From Nitrosospira sp. NpAV (GTDB taxonomy: Bacteria > Pseudomonadota > Gammaproteobacteria > Burkholderiales > Nitrosomonadaceae), in NCBI RefSeq assembly GCF_000832065.1, contig NZ_JXQM01000010.1:1-64000 (forward strand): 64,000 bases of DNA, in the 5' to 3' direction. The position numbers were made by a program, and so were the translations under genes. This document shows, piece by piece, positions 9,785 through 19,193 of the stretch (positions within the stretch are counted from its first letter, which is position 1; every line of letters starts with the position of its first letter). Under the pieces are notes generated by a model, which saw only the letters and a program-made list of their open reading frames with translations, was not told the DNA's origin and made no database searches.

Positions 9785-10531
9785 TCAACTCATGCTCAAC
9801 AGACTGCTCGCCCGTTGCGCGTTGCCTTCGGCGTTCTTCAACAATTTCATATGCGTCTCGAACTGGCGGGACAGCGAAATCATGTCGACCAGCGCCTCCA
9901 CGACGTTGACATTGCTCCCCTCCAAGTTGCCCTTGAGAAGGGTGACATTGGCATCCGCATCCGCCGCACCGCCGGCAAACCGGAACAGTCCGTCCGCGCC
10001 GCGCGTAAGCTGAGCTTCCGGTGGATTGACGAGTTTGATGCGGCCGGCTGTCAGCACGACATTCGACTCGTTCGACCCCGGACGAATGGCCACCGTGGAA
10101 ACGGTCCCGTCTTTGGCAACCGTGATGGTCGAACCGGGGGGAATTGCAATCACGCCGCCCTCACCCTGGATGTTCAGGCCGTTACGCGTTTGCAATATCC
10201 CATTGGCGCTGACATGCAGGTTGCCGTTGCGGGTGTAGGCTTCACTGCCATCTTCCAGCCGCACGGCGATCCAGCCTGGCCCTTGTACGGCCACGTCGAG
10301 GTCGCGCCCGGTTTGCTGCACGGTGCCCGAACGAAAATCCGCGCCCGCGCTTGAATCCACCACAAATGCCCGGGTTGCCAGGGCTTCGCTGAAGACCGGC
10401 ACCGCGCGCAATACGCTGGTTTCGGCGCGAAAGCCCGTGGTATTCGCATTCGCCAGATTATTCGACATGGCCGCCTGCTGTCCCAGCGTATGCTTGGCAC
10501 CGGTCATTGCCGTGTAGATCATGCGATCCAT
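9785..10531 (-). CDS. flgF: Flagellar proximal rod protein FlgF
   Basis: A 248-residue rod subunit. The N-terminus MDRMIYTAMTGAKHTLGQQ, the rod signature NNLANANTTGFRAE, and the C-terminal block SNVNVVEALVDMISLSRQFE are all present. The MDRMIY start and the short length distinguish FlgF from FlgG. It belongs to the flgB-flgL operon, 84 bp downstream of flgE. Confidence 0.95.
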   Translation of the reverse strand: MDRMIYTAMTGAKHTLGQQAAMSNNLANANTTGFRAETSVLRAVPVFSEALATRAFVVDSSAGADFRSGTVQQTGRDLDVAVQGPGWIAVRLEDGSEAYTRNGNLHVSANGILQTRNGLNIQGEGGVIAIPPGSTITVAKDGTVSTVAIRPGSNESNVVLTAGRIKLVNPPEAQLTRGADGLFRFAGGAADADANVTLLKGNLEGSNVNVVEALVDMISLSRQFETHMKLLKNAEGNAQRASSLLSMS

Positions 10532-10615
10532 ATATGCTCCTGTATTAGATGGGCGTGGCCGGGAAAGGGGAAGCCAACTTATCCTGCTGCCGGGCCGCCC
10601 CTTTCCGTCACTTCA

Positions 10616-11830
10616 TCACCTCAGATTCACTAGCGTCTGCAATAACTGGTCATGCGTTTTGATGGTTTGGGCGTTGGCCTGGTAAACGCGCTGCGCCGTG
10701 ATCATATTGACCAGTTCGGAGGTCAGTTCCACGTTCGAGTCCTCCACCGCACCGGATTGCAGCGAACCCAACCCGCCTGTCTTCGGCGCACCCACCAGAG
10801 GGACGCCAGATGCAGGAGTCTCGGTCCATTGATTGTCGCCCTGTATCTGCAAGCCCTGCGGATTGGCAAAATTGGCCAGTACAACCTGTCCAAGATTTAA
10901 AGATTTACCGCTGGAATAGCTGCCCCGGACCATGCCGTCGGCACCCACATCAAAACCGGTAAGGCGGCCGGAGGCATAGCCATCCTCCGCCAGCGCGTTG
11001 ACACCAAAGTTGGAGCCAAACTGTGTCGTACCCGTAAAATCCATATCGAAAACTACGGAGTTCGCACCGGTGGTTACGGGTTTCGTCACATTGAATATTG
11101 CGGAACTCGACGGATCAAGGCCGCCGGTGGAGAGAAAATTCAGTGTGCCCAAGGAGGCCCCGCCATTGAGCAATGCACCTTCGCTGGCAGCGAATACATC
11201 CCAGCTATTGGCGGCGGTCTTGACGAAATAAGTGGACACCGTGCTCGAGTTGCCCAGACTGTCGTGAATCGACATGGGGGTAAAGCTGTGATAAGTGGAA
11301 GAATCGGCGGGATCGAAGGCCGCGGGATTCAGCGCGGCCTCGCGCGAATCCAGGTTGACCAGGGCATTCACCAAAGTGGTTGCCCGGGGGGGCAAATCGG
11401 CCGTGGAAATCTGGAGATCGGACGGTGCGCCCGCATTGATCTGACCGGCCGCATTCGCCGTGTAACCGGTAAGCCGCAGGCCGCTGCTGTTGACGATATA
11501 TCCATCCTTGTCCGGATGAAATTGGCCGTTGCGCGAATAACTGATGACACCCTGGTCGCTCAGGCGGTAGAAGCCGTTGCCACTAATGGCAATATCAAGC
11601 GAATTGTTGGACGCGGTAATGCCGCCCTGGCTGAATTGCTGCGCGATCGCGGCTACCTGGACGCCAAGTCCTGGCTGACTTCCGCTTGACAACGAATTGG
11701 CGTAAACATCGGCAAACTGCGCATGCGACTGCTTGAAACCCACCGTATTCGTGTTGGCTACGTTGTTGCCGATCACATCCAGATTCCTTGCCGCCGCGTT
11801 CAGGCCACTTAAGCCTTGCTGAAAACTCAT
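10616..11830 (-). CDS. flgE: Flagellar hook protein FlgE
   Basis: The hook subunit, 404 residues. The N-terminal motif MSFQQGLSGLNAAARNLDVIGNN continues into NVANTNTVGFKQSHAQFADVY. The C-terminal motif is EDSNVELTSELVNMITAQRVYQ with NAQTIKTHDQLLQTLVNL. The variable middle domain (about 150-330) is typical for hook proteins of this size. The start ATG is preceded by AAGGAGTGCATC. Confidence 0.96.
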   Translation of the reverse strand: MSFQQGLSGLNAAARNLDVIGNNVANTNTVGFKQSHAQFADVYANSLSSGSQPGLGVQVAAIAQQFSQGGITASNNSLDIAISGNGFYRLSDQGVISYSRNGQFHPDKDGYIVNSSGLRLTGYTANAAGQINAGAPSDLQISTADLPPRATTLVNALVNLDSREAALNPAAFDPADSSTYHSFTPMSIHDSLGNSSTVSTYFVKTAANSWDVFAASEGALLNGGASLGTLNFLSTGGLDPSSSAIFNVTKPVTTGANSVVFDMDFTGTTQFGSNFGVNALAEDGYASGRLTGFDVGADGMVRGSYSSGKSLNLGQVVLANFANPQGLQIQGDNQWTETPASGVPLVGAPKTGGLGSLQSGAVEDSNVELTSELVNMITAQRVYQANAQTIKTHDQLLQTLVNLR

Positions 11831-11904
11831 GATGCACTCCTTAGGTAAGCGTCTTCGCCTGGAGACCAGGGACCGGAGACGGAATTAATTGGGTAATGCC
11901 TGCT

Positions 11905-12573
11905 TTAAAAAATCTGCTTGATATCCGCCAGGTTCGCCGTTCCCAGCGCTCCGACGTTCAGTTGAACACCCTGACTTCCCTGGGACACACCCTGAACGGT
12001 ACCGAACGCAAGCGTTTGCGCGTCGACTTTCTGGTCGCCGCGTTGCGCGCTGATACTCATGGTATAGCCGCCATCGGCTGCGGGAGTGCCATTGTCGGAC
12101 ATGCCGTCCCATTGCAAGGCCAGCGGTCCGGCCGCCAGCGCACCCAGATCCATGACCCGTACCGCCTGGCCCGTGCTGTCCTGTATGGTGACTTTTACAC
12201 TGTCCGCGGGCTGCGCCAGATCGACACCGAACACGCCGCTGCCGCCCGCCAGTTGCAACGCCGAGCCAGGTACGAGCACATTGTGTCCGATCATGTTTGC
12301 GGCCTGCAGGGATTGTCCCGCGGTAATGCCGCTCGCCATGCCTTGCAACGTGGCGTTAAGCTTCTCGATACCATTCACGGTACTGATTTGCGCAAGTTGT
12401 GTCGTCACTTGGGCATTATCGAGAGGGTTTAAGGGATCCTGGTTCTTCATCTGTGTAACCAATAACTTGAGGAACCTGTCCTGCGGATCTTCCGCGGCCG
12501 GCTTGGCGGTGGTTTTAGTGTTGTACGACGTAAACAGGTTGGAAGCGGGTCCGGTATCCTGAATTGAACTCAT
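11905..12573 (-). CDS. flgD: Flagellar hook assembly scaffold FlgD
   Basis: FlgD caps the growing hook and is discarded afterwards. The 222-residue protein has the diagnostic N-terminal block DRFLKLLVTQMKNQDPLNPL with DNAQVTTQLAQISTVNGIEK. A C-terminal FlgD Ig-like/Tudor region follows (QWDGMSDNGTPAADGGYTMS). The start ATG follows AAGGAACCCCCCC. It is 11 bases downstream of flgC and 74 bp upstream of flgE. Confidence 0.96.
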   Translation of the reverse strand: MSSIQDTGPASNLFTSYNTKTTAKPAAEDPQDRFLKLLVTQMKNQDPLNPLDNAQVTTQLAQISTVNGIEKLNATLQGMASGITAGQSLQAANMIGHNVLVPGSALQLAGGSGVFGVDLAQPADSVKVTIQDSTGQAVRVMDLGALAAGPLALQWDGMSDNGTPAADGGYTMSISAQRGDQKVDAQTLAFGTVQGVSQGSQGVQLNVGALGTANLADIKQIF

Positions 12574-12584
12574 GGGGGGGTTCC

Positions 12585-13013
12585 TTATTGTCCGATGGTT
12601 AAAGTCTTCAACAGCAGTGTCTTGGCGGTATTCATCATATCCACGTTGTTCTGGTACGAGCGCGAGGCGGAAATCATATCGACCATCTCTTCCACCACAT
12701 TCACATTGGGCATCGCCACGAAACCTTCTTTATTAGCGAGCGGATGGCTGGGTTCATGCACCATCCTCATCGGCGACTGGTCCTCGATCACCTTCCCCAC
12801 CCTGACTCCGTTGACGCTGCTGGCACGGCTACCTGCTTCGGGACCCCCTGCGGGCTGTGTACTCACGAACACCACCTGCTTGGCCTTATAAGGCTGACCG
12901 TTGGAACTCACCGCGCTGTCGGCATTGGCCAGATTGCTTGCCACCACGTTGAGCCGTTGGTTCTGGGCCGTCATTGCCGATCCGGCGACGGTGAATATAT
13001 TGAACAGTGACAT
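12585..13013 (-). CDS. flgC: Flagellar proximal rod protein FlgC
   Basis: A 142-residue rod protein. The N-terminal [30 protein letters not shown] and the C-terminal [28 protein letters not shown] (both given in part) are the FlgC signature. It sits 14 bases downstream of flgB in the same operon. The start ATG is preceded by AGGGAGAAGGCATAGC. Confidence 0.95.
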   Translation of the reverse strand: MSLFNIFTVAGSAMTAQNQRLNVVASNLANADSAVSSNGQPYKAKQVVFVSTQPAGGPEAGSRASSVNGVRVGKVIEDQSPMRMVHEPSHPLANKEGFVAMPNVNVVEEMVDMISASRSYQNNVDMMNTAKTLLLKTLTIGQ

Positions 13014-13027
13014 GCTATGCCTTCTCC

Positions 13028-13432
13028 CTAATTCTGAATGGCGGCCAGCATCATTTTGATCTGGTTGCCGATAAACGTCAGATTGGCTTCATAATGAATT
13101 GCATTGTCGGCGAACTGGCTTCGCTCCACATCCATATCGACCGTATTGCCATCCACGCTGCCCTGCATGACAGTTCGATAGAGCAGAGGCGCCGCGCCAC
13201 CCGCTGCGCTCCCGGTATCGGGGGCAATGTGGCGGGCTGCGCTGGTCGCCAGCGCAACTGTCCCGCTGCCCGTCAGCGCACCCTGCAGCGCGGTATTGAA
13301 GTCGATGTCGCGCGCCTTATAGCCCGGAGTGTCCGCGTTGGCGATATTGGAAGCGATCAGTTGCTGACGGTGGGCGCGTAAATTGGCGGAGTCCTGATAA
13401 AAACGGAATGCCGTATCAAGCTTGTCGATCAT
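13028..13432 (-). CDS. flgB: Flagellar proximal rod protein FlgB
   Basis: A 134-residue rod protein with the FlgB pattern: the N-terminal [22 protein letters not shown] with [13 protein letters not shown], and the C-terminal [20 protein letters not shown]. The start ATG follows GAGGAGATCTT. It is the first gene of the flgBCDEFGHIJKL order on the minus strand. It is divergent from flgA across 346 bp, so this gap should hold both class II promoters. Confidence 0.95.
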   Translation of the reverse strand: MIDKLDTAFRFYQDSANLRAHRQQLIASNIANADTPGYKARDIDFNTALQGALTGSGTVALATSAARHIAPDTGSAAGGAAPLLYRTVMQGSVDGNTVDMDVERSQFADNAIHYEANLTFIGNQIKMMLAAIQN

Positions 13433-13778
13433 AAGATCTCCTCAAATCGTGCGTTGTCTTGCCGTTAATCTCTATATCAGCCATCGTATCGGGAGACGGA
13501 TCCATTCAAATGGCGAAGCAACGGGGCAAAATTCCCTCATATTCAGGCTTTGATGTTCCGTGCGCATGGGGCGGTGAAGCGTCCTTGCACCGTTGTTCTC
13601 ATTCCGTCAATTCGGTTCGGTGACGACAGCATGATAGAGGTGTCCGCGTTCGGGCAATCCAATGAATAGCGGGTGAAACCGGCTTCATTTCCGGCTGCCG
13701 GCCGGGGGAAGTACCAGCTAGGATAGCTCCCATCTTCGGCTCACCCGATCCGGGAAATATCGTTGGAGGAATCCCATC
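13433..13778. other. Divergent flgB/flgA promoter region
   Basis: No coding frame is credible here. The gap separates divergently transcribed flgB and flgA and should carry their promoters, which in an FlhDC-containing bacterium would be FlhDC-activated. A GCCGTTAA string near 13460 lacks an appropriately spaced -35 and faces the wrong way for flgB. No sigma28 promoter is therefore called. Confidence 0.5.
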
Positions 13779-14492
13779 ATGCATATCACGTTGCGGCGGT
13801 TGTCAGTCACTCTGAGTCTGATTGCCATTTTTTCCGGATCCGGACTGGCGTCGGCCTCAACACATGGCAAACAGGACCCGCTTCTGGTACAGGAAGCTGT
13901 CGTGCACTTTCTGCGTACCCAGTCGGCCGGGCTGCCAGGGCAAGTGGAAATCACGCCTGGTGCGATGGATGCAAGGATCAATCTCCCGGCCTGCGCAGCG
14001 CTTGAGCCGGCATTACCGTCCGGCAGCCGCCCGTGGGGCAACACGACCGTAATCGTAAATTGCACGGTACCGCACCCGTGGACGATTTATGTACGCGCCA
14101 CGGTGAAAGTGATAGCGGATTATCTGGTCAGCGCCAAACCGTTGATGCAGGGCCAGACACTCACTGCCGCGGATGTGACAACTCGCAGGGGTGACCTGAC
14201 CCAGCTGCCACCCGGCATCGTGACCGATGTTAACCAGGCCTTCGGCAGAACCATGGCCGGGAGTATTCCGTTCGGCAGCCCATTGCGTCAGGATATGCTG
14301 CGTGCGCAGGCCGCCGTGATGGCAAACCAGAATGTAAAACTGGTTTCGCACGGACGCGGATTCAGTGTAAGCGCGGAAGGCAAAGCCCTCGGCAACGCAC
14401 TGGAAGGACAACTGGTGCAGGTTCGAAGCGCGTCGGGCCCGGTCATCAGCGGGATCGCCCGCCCGGGTGCGGTAGTGGAAGTAAGCTATTAA
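13779..14492 (+). CDS. flgA: Flagellar P-ring assembly chaperone FlgA
   Basis: FlgA is a periplasmic chaperone for FlgI P-ring assembly. The 237-residue product has a signal peptide (LSLIAIFSGSGLASAS). The C-terminal SAF/FlgA domain shows ADYLVSAKPLMQGQTLTAADV, then MAGSIPFGSPLRQDML and GKALGNALEGQLVQVRSASG. The start ATG is preceded by GGAGGAATCCCATC. FlgA is transcribed away from flgB, and a sigma28 promoter separates it from flgMN. Confidence 0.94.
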   Translation: MHITLRRLSVTLSLIAIFSGSGLASASTHGKQDPLLVQEAVVHFLRTQSAGLPGQVEITPGAMDARINLPACAALEPALPSGSRPWGNTTVIVNCTVPHPWTIYVRATVKVIADYLVSAKPLMQGQTLTAADVTTRRGDLTQLPPGIVTDVNQAFGRTMAGSIPFGSPLRQDMLRAQAAVMANQNVKLVSHGRGFSVSAEGKALGNALEGQLVQVRSASGPVISGIARPGAVVEVSY

Positions 14493-14668
14493 GATTGAAG
14501 TTGATGGGATGTTCTGTCCGCAAGGCTGTTTACAACCCGTGGCACGCAGCCCATGCTCGCCGCCATGAAGAGGATCAGAAGTGGATGAGCGGGGAAAAAC
14601 ATATTTATTTATACGCAGCGCAGTGGCAAGCCGGATTATTTTTTTATCCCGATTATCTTAAGTTTCCT

Positions 14669-14695
14669 TTAAGTTTTTCGCCGAACCGCCGTTAA
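14669..14695 (+). promoter_or_regulatory. FliA (sigma28) promoter for flgMN
   Basis: TTAAGTTT (-35), exactly 11 bases, then GCCGTTAA (-10). Each half matches the TAAAGTTT / GCCGATAA consensus at 7 of 8 positions. It ends 31 bp before the flgM ATG. Control of flgM by its own target sigma factor is the known feedback arrangement. Confidence 0.82.
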
Positions 14696-14726
14696 GCTCT
14701 TTAAGGTCAACCGTAGGAGACATACC

Positions 14727-15020
14727 ATGAAAATTGACAATTCCCTTCAGACTACCGTATCACTGAGTGAAACGGCGGCGCGCCCTGGCAAGAGCGGGCA
14801 GAAAACCGAGGGTGTTGCAAACTCGAATGACAGCGTTCAGCTGAGCACGCAATTGCGGAATATCGAGAAAAACCTCGCCAATGGTGAGGTATTCAACACC
14901 GCGCGAGTCGAAGAAATCAAGCAGGCAATCAGCGAAGGCCGTTTTGTCGTAAATCCTGAGAAAGTCGCGGATCGTCTGCTGGAAACGGTGCGCGACCTGG
15001 TCCAGACCAGGCATGCCTGA
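14727..15020 (+). CDS. flgM: Anti-sigma28 factor FlgM
   Basis: FlgM holds FliA inactive until the hook is finished and FlgM is exported. The 97-residue protein has a disordered, polar N-terminus. The C-terminal FliA-binding half shows DSVQLSTQLRNIEKNLANGE and the helix pair VEEIKQAISEGRFVVNPEKVADRLL. The start ATG follows GTAGGAGACATACC. The gene overlaps flgN by 8 bases. A sigma28 promoter lies directly upstream. Confidence 0.94.
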   Translation: MKIDNSLQTTVSLSETAARPGKSGQKTEGVANSNDSVQLSTQLRNIEKNLANGEVFNTARVEEIKQAISEGRFVVNPEKVADRLLETVRDLVQTRHA

Positions 15021-15495
15021 CATGCGCGCTACCGTATTTGATCCGTCAGCTAGTATAGCCCGCGAGCGTGATGAGACGCGGAGCTTCATCGACCTTCTCG
15101 AGCGGGAGCAGCGCGCATTGCGTCAGGCGGACGTTTCTTCGCTGCTGACGCTGGCAAGGGAAAAAGCGCAGCAAGCCCAGCAACTGATTCGGCTGGCCGA
15201 TACGCGCAACCGCTGGCTTGAAACACTCGGCTGCACGCGGGACCGCAACGGCATGGAAGAGGGGTTACAGCGTTGCGGTAGCGCGGACGCCACCGATACC
15301 TGGCGGGAACTGCTTCAATTGGCGGAAACTGCCAGCCAACTTAATAAAATCAATGGTATTCTCATCGGCCAGCGCCTGCGCTACAACCAGCAGGCACTCT
15401 CGGTGCTGCAAGCCGCAACCCGTAGCGCCGGTCTATACGGCGCGGATGGGCAGCCCACGCTCTTCTCCGGCGGACGCCAGCTTGGCGAAGGCTGA
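15013..15495 (+). CDS. flgN: Flagellar export chaperone FlgN
   Basis: FlgN is the cytosolic chaperone for FlgK and FlgL. The 160-residue product is largely helical with the FlgN pattern: an N-terminal helix FIDLLEREQRALRQADVSSLLTLAREKAQQ and a C-terminal NKINGILIGQRLRYNQQALSVLQ (each in part). A terminal region resembling the YGADGQP tail seen in the family is also present. It overlaps the end of flgM (ATG within the flgM 3' end), so the two are translated together from the sigma28 promoter. Confidence 0.9.
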   Translation: MPDMRATVFDPSASIARERDETRSFIDLLEREQRALRQADVSSLLTLAREKAQQAQQLIRLADTRNRWLETLGCTRDRNGMEEGLQRCGSADATDTWRELLQLAETASQLNKINGILIGQRLRYNQQALSVLQAATRSAGLYGADGQPTLFSGGRQLGEG

Positions 15496-15668
15496 TTGCC
15501 CTTTGCATTCTCCCATACCCGGGAGAGTAAAACGTTAACGTACCTTAAATTCCGTTCCGTGAACTGCCCCCTTTAAAGGTGAATTATCAGATCTAAAAAG
15601 CCGCGTCAGGGTGCTTGGGACTAGATATTTCGCCGCCGGAATACGGCATCAACGCACTCCACAAGGGC

Positions 15669-17177
15669 TTACTGAATTGCAAGTTGGCAGGAGTTGCCGA
15701 GACGCGCGCCCTTGGAAGTTGGGCCACTGCCGCTCGACGCCGGGGTAACAAATATGCCCTGAAGATCACTATTGCCGAGCATTGTAGTAGTTGCCACGAT
15801 CAGCGCAGCTCCGGCAGGGCTGGCAGGACTGACGGCCCCTGCCGCGGTAAATGCGGACAGCTCATACCAGAAGGTGTAAGCGCCATCCATCGCCTTGGCG
15901 CGCTGCTGAGTATCGGAATTGGGCGACACACCATCCAGCTTGACGAAGGCCCAGCGCTCGGCTGTGGCCGTGGGTGCAGGAGTGTTTTCCATGGAGATGA
16001 TGCCCATCGCGAACTGCCCTGCCCCGGTTGCGTTATTCAAGGCAATCTTTACGCCGCCGGTCCCGGATTGCTGGTTCACTATCGCTGTCGTTGTGCTGTC
16101 AGCCGTAACGGCGGGCTCCATCGCACCTCCCGAAACCCCGGTGGCGCATGGCTTGGCGAGAAAACGCATATTGGAAACAGATTGGGTGCCGGAAGTGGGT
16201 ATGCGACGTGCCAACGTGACTACAGAACCTATGGCTCCACCGAAAAGGCTGCCATCTACGCCGCTGATGGAGTCTTTATTCGCCACGGTGGAGTAACGCT
16301 GCGCGGGAAGGTCTGGCTGGCAAGCACGGGTTAGATTGGGGCTGGCGGCAGTAAAAGGCGCCGCGGTGCAGCTGGCGGCGATGTCTCCACTGGTGATGCT
16401 GTTCTTCTGCAATTGGTAGTACAGCGGGTAGCTCACGGCTGCACCGAAGGCTTGGCCGATATTGGTCGCCACTTCGCTGCCAATGGTGCTCAGAGCCTTG
16501 GTTATTAGCAGGTTCTGCTTGTTGACCAGGTATTCGGTATCGGAAAACCCGCCATCGGGATAGCTCTGCCCAGGGAGGCCTAGCGCGTCACCCTTCAGCG
16601 TGGTGGTAAAGCTTTTTGTAACCACGTCGCAGTTGTTGTAACGGCCGACGGCGTAGGACACCCCGTTGAGGGTCACATTAGTGGTGTTAGGCGCACCTGC
16701 CGCGCATTTTCCCGCGCCATCCTGCCCTGCCAGATTATTGACCCGCTTTATGCTGCCCGGCAGGTAGCCATTCGGATTGGGCTCGCCCGCCATGCTCAGG
16801 TGGGGAGCATAAGTGTTGAAGGAGCCGCCTTCGACCGTGTGGTACACCACCACCTTCTTGCCTGAGAGTGTGGCACCCGCGGCGGCGCTCATGGTGCAGG
16901 CATAGGCGCCTCTGTCGCCCAGGTACTTGCCCGGCTCCGGCGTGGTGCCTTCCATGTACATATGCACGTCATTAGCACCGGCATTGCCGGCCAGGCCGTT
17001 GCAGAGCGAGATTACGCTGCGAAACACAGAATTTTGAGTACTTGAGCTGCCCGACAGCCACACGTAGGTGGTGGGGCCTGCCGCGATTCGGGCGGGAGTC
17101 AGGGCACATGCCAGCGGTGTCGCGCCAAACGCTGCCACGGCCAGCGCGAGGCTGCCCGGCGTTAACTTTATTTTCAT
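15669..17177 (-). CDS. Secreted protein of unknown function, possibly solute-binding fold
   Basis: I do not recognise a named family with confidence. The 502-residue product begins with a signal peptide (MKIKLTPGSLALAVAAFGATPLACA). The ATG at 17177 is preceded by AAAGGACATCCAAC and is preferred over an in-frame start 15 codons upstream. The mature protein is rich in Gly, Ser, Ala and Thr. It has WLSGSSSTQNSVFRSVISLC, a cysteine-containing YACTMS segment and VVVYHTVEGGSFNTYAP, a pattern that recalls PstS-like periplasmic phosphate-binding proteins (LSG...GGS). That resemblance is an inference. It lies between flgN and an Rhs remnant, so it is outside the flagellar set functionally. Confidence 0.75.
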   Translation of the reverse strand: MKIKLTPGSLALAVAAFGATPLACALTPARIAAGPTTYVWLSGSSSTQNSVFRSVISLCNGLAGNAGANDVHMYMEGTTPEPGKYLGDRGAYACTMSAAAGATLSGKKVVVYHTVEGGSFNTYAPHLSMAGEPNPNGYLPGSIKRVNNLAGQDGAGKCAAGAPNTTNVTLNGVSYAVGRYNNCDVVTKSFTTTLKGDALGLPGQSYPDGGFSDTEYLVNKQNLLITKALSTIGSEVATNIGQAFGAAVSYPLYYQLQKNSITSGDIAASCTAAPFTAASPNLTRACQPDLPAQRYSTVANKDSISGVDGSLFGGAIGSVVTLARRIPTSGTQSVSNMRFLAKPCATGVSGGAMEPAVTADSTTTAIVNQQSGTGGVKIALNNATGAGQFAMGIISMENTPAPTATAERWAFVKLDGVSPNSDTQQRAKAMDGAYTFWYELSAFTAAGAVSPASPAGAALIVATTTMLGNSDLQGIFVTPASSGSGPTSKGARLGNSCQLAIQ

Positions 17178-17480
17178 GTTGGATGTCCTTTGAAGGGGTG
17201 GAGGGGATTCCGGTTGAATCACGTAACTGAAACATTATTGGTCGTTGGGCTTACTTGATTCTTTGGTTTCTAGGGTCGTGAGGAAAGTATTTACTTAGGG
17301 GTTGTCTAGTTAAAATATAAAAATAAAAGAAACAAAATGAATTCGCCTAGCATTATCCCGTGCCTGATCCAATCTTCGCGCTTCAGGTTACAGATGAGGT
17401 CATCCCTTGCAGGTCAGTTGACGAGACATCAAACTGGAACTGCTTCCCCGGCGTCCCCAGCGTGCAGATCGGCGGCAGTA

Positions 17481-17768
17481 TCATTTTTCTGACTTGAACG
17501 GATCTCCTCTGTGTATAAGAAATACAAGTCCAGCGACTGCGCCAGAACCGATCTGTACCCAGAGAAGCCACGAAAGAAGCTCCTGATCTTCTTTGGTTAT
17601 AAAGACGACTATGCCTTTAACCGCATGTGGTACGGTCAAGCCTGCCTTGGGATCTGAAAATCTCGGATAATTGACGTAAGCACCCTCCAGACTCCCAGCG
17701 TAGAACCATGCAATTACAAATATAATTCCGGCAGTAAGCCCAATAATCTTTTTAATCTTTAGGAACAT
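17481..17768 (-). CDS. Small membrane protein downstream of the Rhs tip
   Basis: A 95-residue protein with two hydrophobic segments (about 8-26, IIGLTAGIIFVIAWFYAG; and about 66-86, LLWVQIGSGAVAGLVFLIHR) joined by a polar loop and ending in a charged tail. No family is recognised. It starts 30 bp downstream of the Rhs fragment on the same strand, the position usual for an immunity gene of an Rhs/polymorphic toxin. That role is inference from position only. Confidence 0.55.
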   Translation of the reverse strand: MFLKIKKIIGLTAGIIFVIAWFYAGSLEGAYVNYPRFSDPKAGLTVPHAVKGIVVFITKEDQELLSWLLWVQIGSGAVAGLVFLIHRGDPFKSEK

Positions 17769-17798
17769 GGTTGGCTTCTAGCGGCTTCCCGCGCGAGA

Positions 17799-19109
17799 TC
17801 ATGGTTTGAGTCGTCCCGTTGGCGAACTCTGCGCGGTGAAACTGCCTCGGGTAGATAGGAAGCTACTTGGATTCTGCAAACCAGGTGAGGCAACTGGGAC
17901 CGATGCGACAGGAGATGAACGGAAATTAGCGGCTGGTCCTGCACAACCCTGCGAACCGCATACCTGCGTCAGAGTCTGCGTAGTCGACGCGGACGCGGGC
18001 GCGCCAACACGAACTCCCAGTGTGACACCACCCCCCACTACCGGTCCATTTGGGCTAATGGCGGTGAAGGCATCGACTGATCCGCCTATACCAGCTCCTG
18101 CACTAAAACTGGCATTTCTTGATGTGCCACTGAGATCATAAATAGTTTTTGCGTTAGAAAATTGTATGCTTCCACCAACTTCAGTCTGAACACCAACTCC
18201 GACACCAATACCGCTAGACACATATCCACCTATATTCCCTTGTGTATCGATTGCGACCCCAGCACCTACTTGCGGAACAACAATGCCGATAAACGAGCCG
18301 CCAGCGGCGATACCTAGCTGAAGCGTGTCAAGACCATTGGGATCTATACGATTAATCGGATCGTTCCCCACATACGCATACAGATTCAGATCGCTTTCGT
18401 ACCCCACCGGATCGGTCTGCATGAACCGGCCCAGCGCAGGCCAATAGATGCGCGCCTTGTAGTGGTACATGCCCAGCTGGCTCAGCAGCTGCTGGCCGGT
18501 GTAGCGGAAGCGCACGCCGCTGACCACAGTCGTCTCACCGTAGGGGCTGTAGGTATAGGTCGCGGTGGACGTGCCCGCGCTGTTGGCAGTGGCGGCGATG
18601 GAGCCCTGGTGGTCGGCATACAGCCAGGTCTTGCTGCCGGTGCCGGTGCCCTCGTACCACACCAGCGGCTCATCGATACCCGGCCCATGCACGTAGCGGC
18701 GCAACAGGGCATTGCTGGCATCGTACTCGGCCACCAGGTCGGTGCCGTCATACACCAGGGTGGCAGAAAAGCCGGTTTTGCTGGCGCTTCTCAATCGATT
18801 GTCGGCATCGTAGTCATACGTCCATACGCTGTAGCTGCTCAGGTTGCCGTTGCCGTCATAGCCGAGCGCAGACCCGACCGCCGTGGTGTATTGGTTGAGG
18901 CCGTTGGGGGTGTAAGTCTTGGTGCCATTGGCGTAGCCCGTCCACTGGTAGGCATTGTTGCTCCAGGCATGGTTCGTGATCTCCTGCGCCTGGTTGCGGG
19001 TATAGGTCCAGGTGTTGTCCTGTGCCGTGCCCGCCAGGTCGTGGGTCAGGCGGGAGAGCGCCGACTGGCTATTGTACCCGTAGCTGGTGGTGGTCAGGCA
19101 GCTGACCAC
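17799..19109 (-). pseudogene. Orphan Rhs C-terminal core and tip (5'-truncated rhs)
   Basis: The 436 codons hold only the last YD repeats and the RHS core: [64 protein letters not shown], then the boundary motif [35 protein letters not shown] Gly/Ser-rich variable tip of about 180 residues with no recognised toxin domain follows. Full Rhs proteins exceed 1000 residues, so the 5' end is missing. The frame opens with a GTG and has no ribosome binding site. It sits beside motD and flgN as foreign DNA, with a possible immunity gene next to it. Confidence 0.8.
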
Positions 19110-19193
19110 CCATAAAATAATTCTTAACGTCTTTTTCCAAGATGACCTTCACGTTTGCGGTAAGTCGCTACAGAACGAATTCAGGTTAATCGA

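Noticed and set aside
13455-13470. GCCGTTAA string as a sigma28 promoter before flgB or flgA
   Set aside because: No -35 element lies 11 bases upstream, and the orientation faces away from flgB.
15509-15530. Hairpin CTCCC..GGGAG after flgN as a terminator
   Set aside because: The stem is short and no T-run follows, so it is not called.
17383-17571. 62-codon minus-strand frame beyond the small membrane protein
   Set aside because: It overlaps the better-supported 95-residue gene in another frame and has no start signal or domain.
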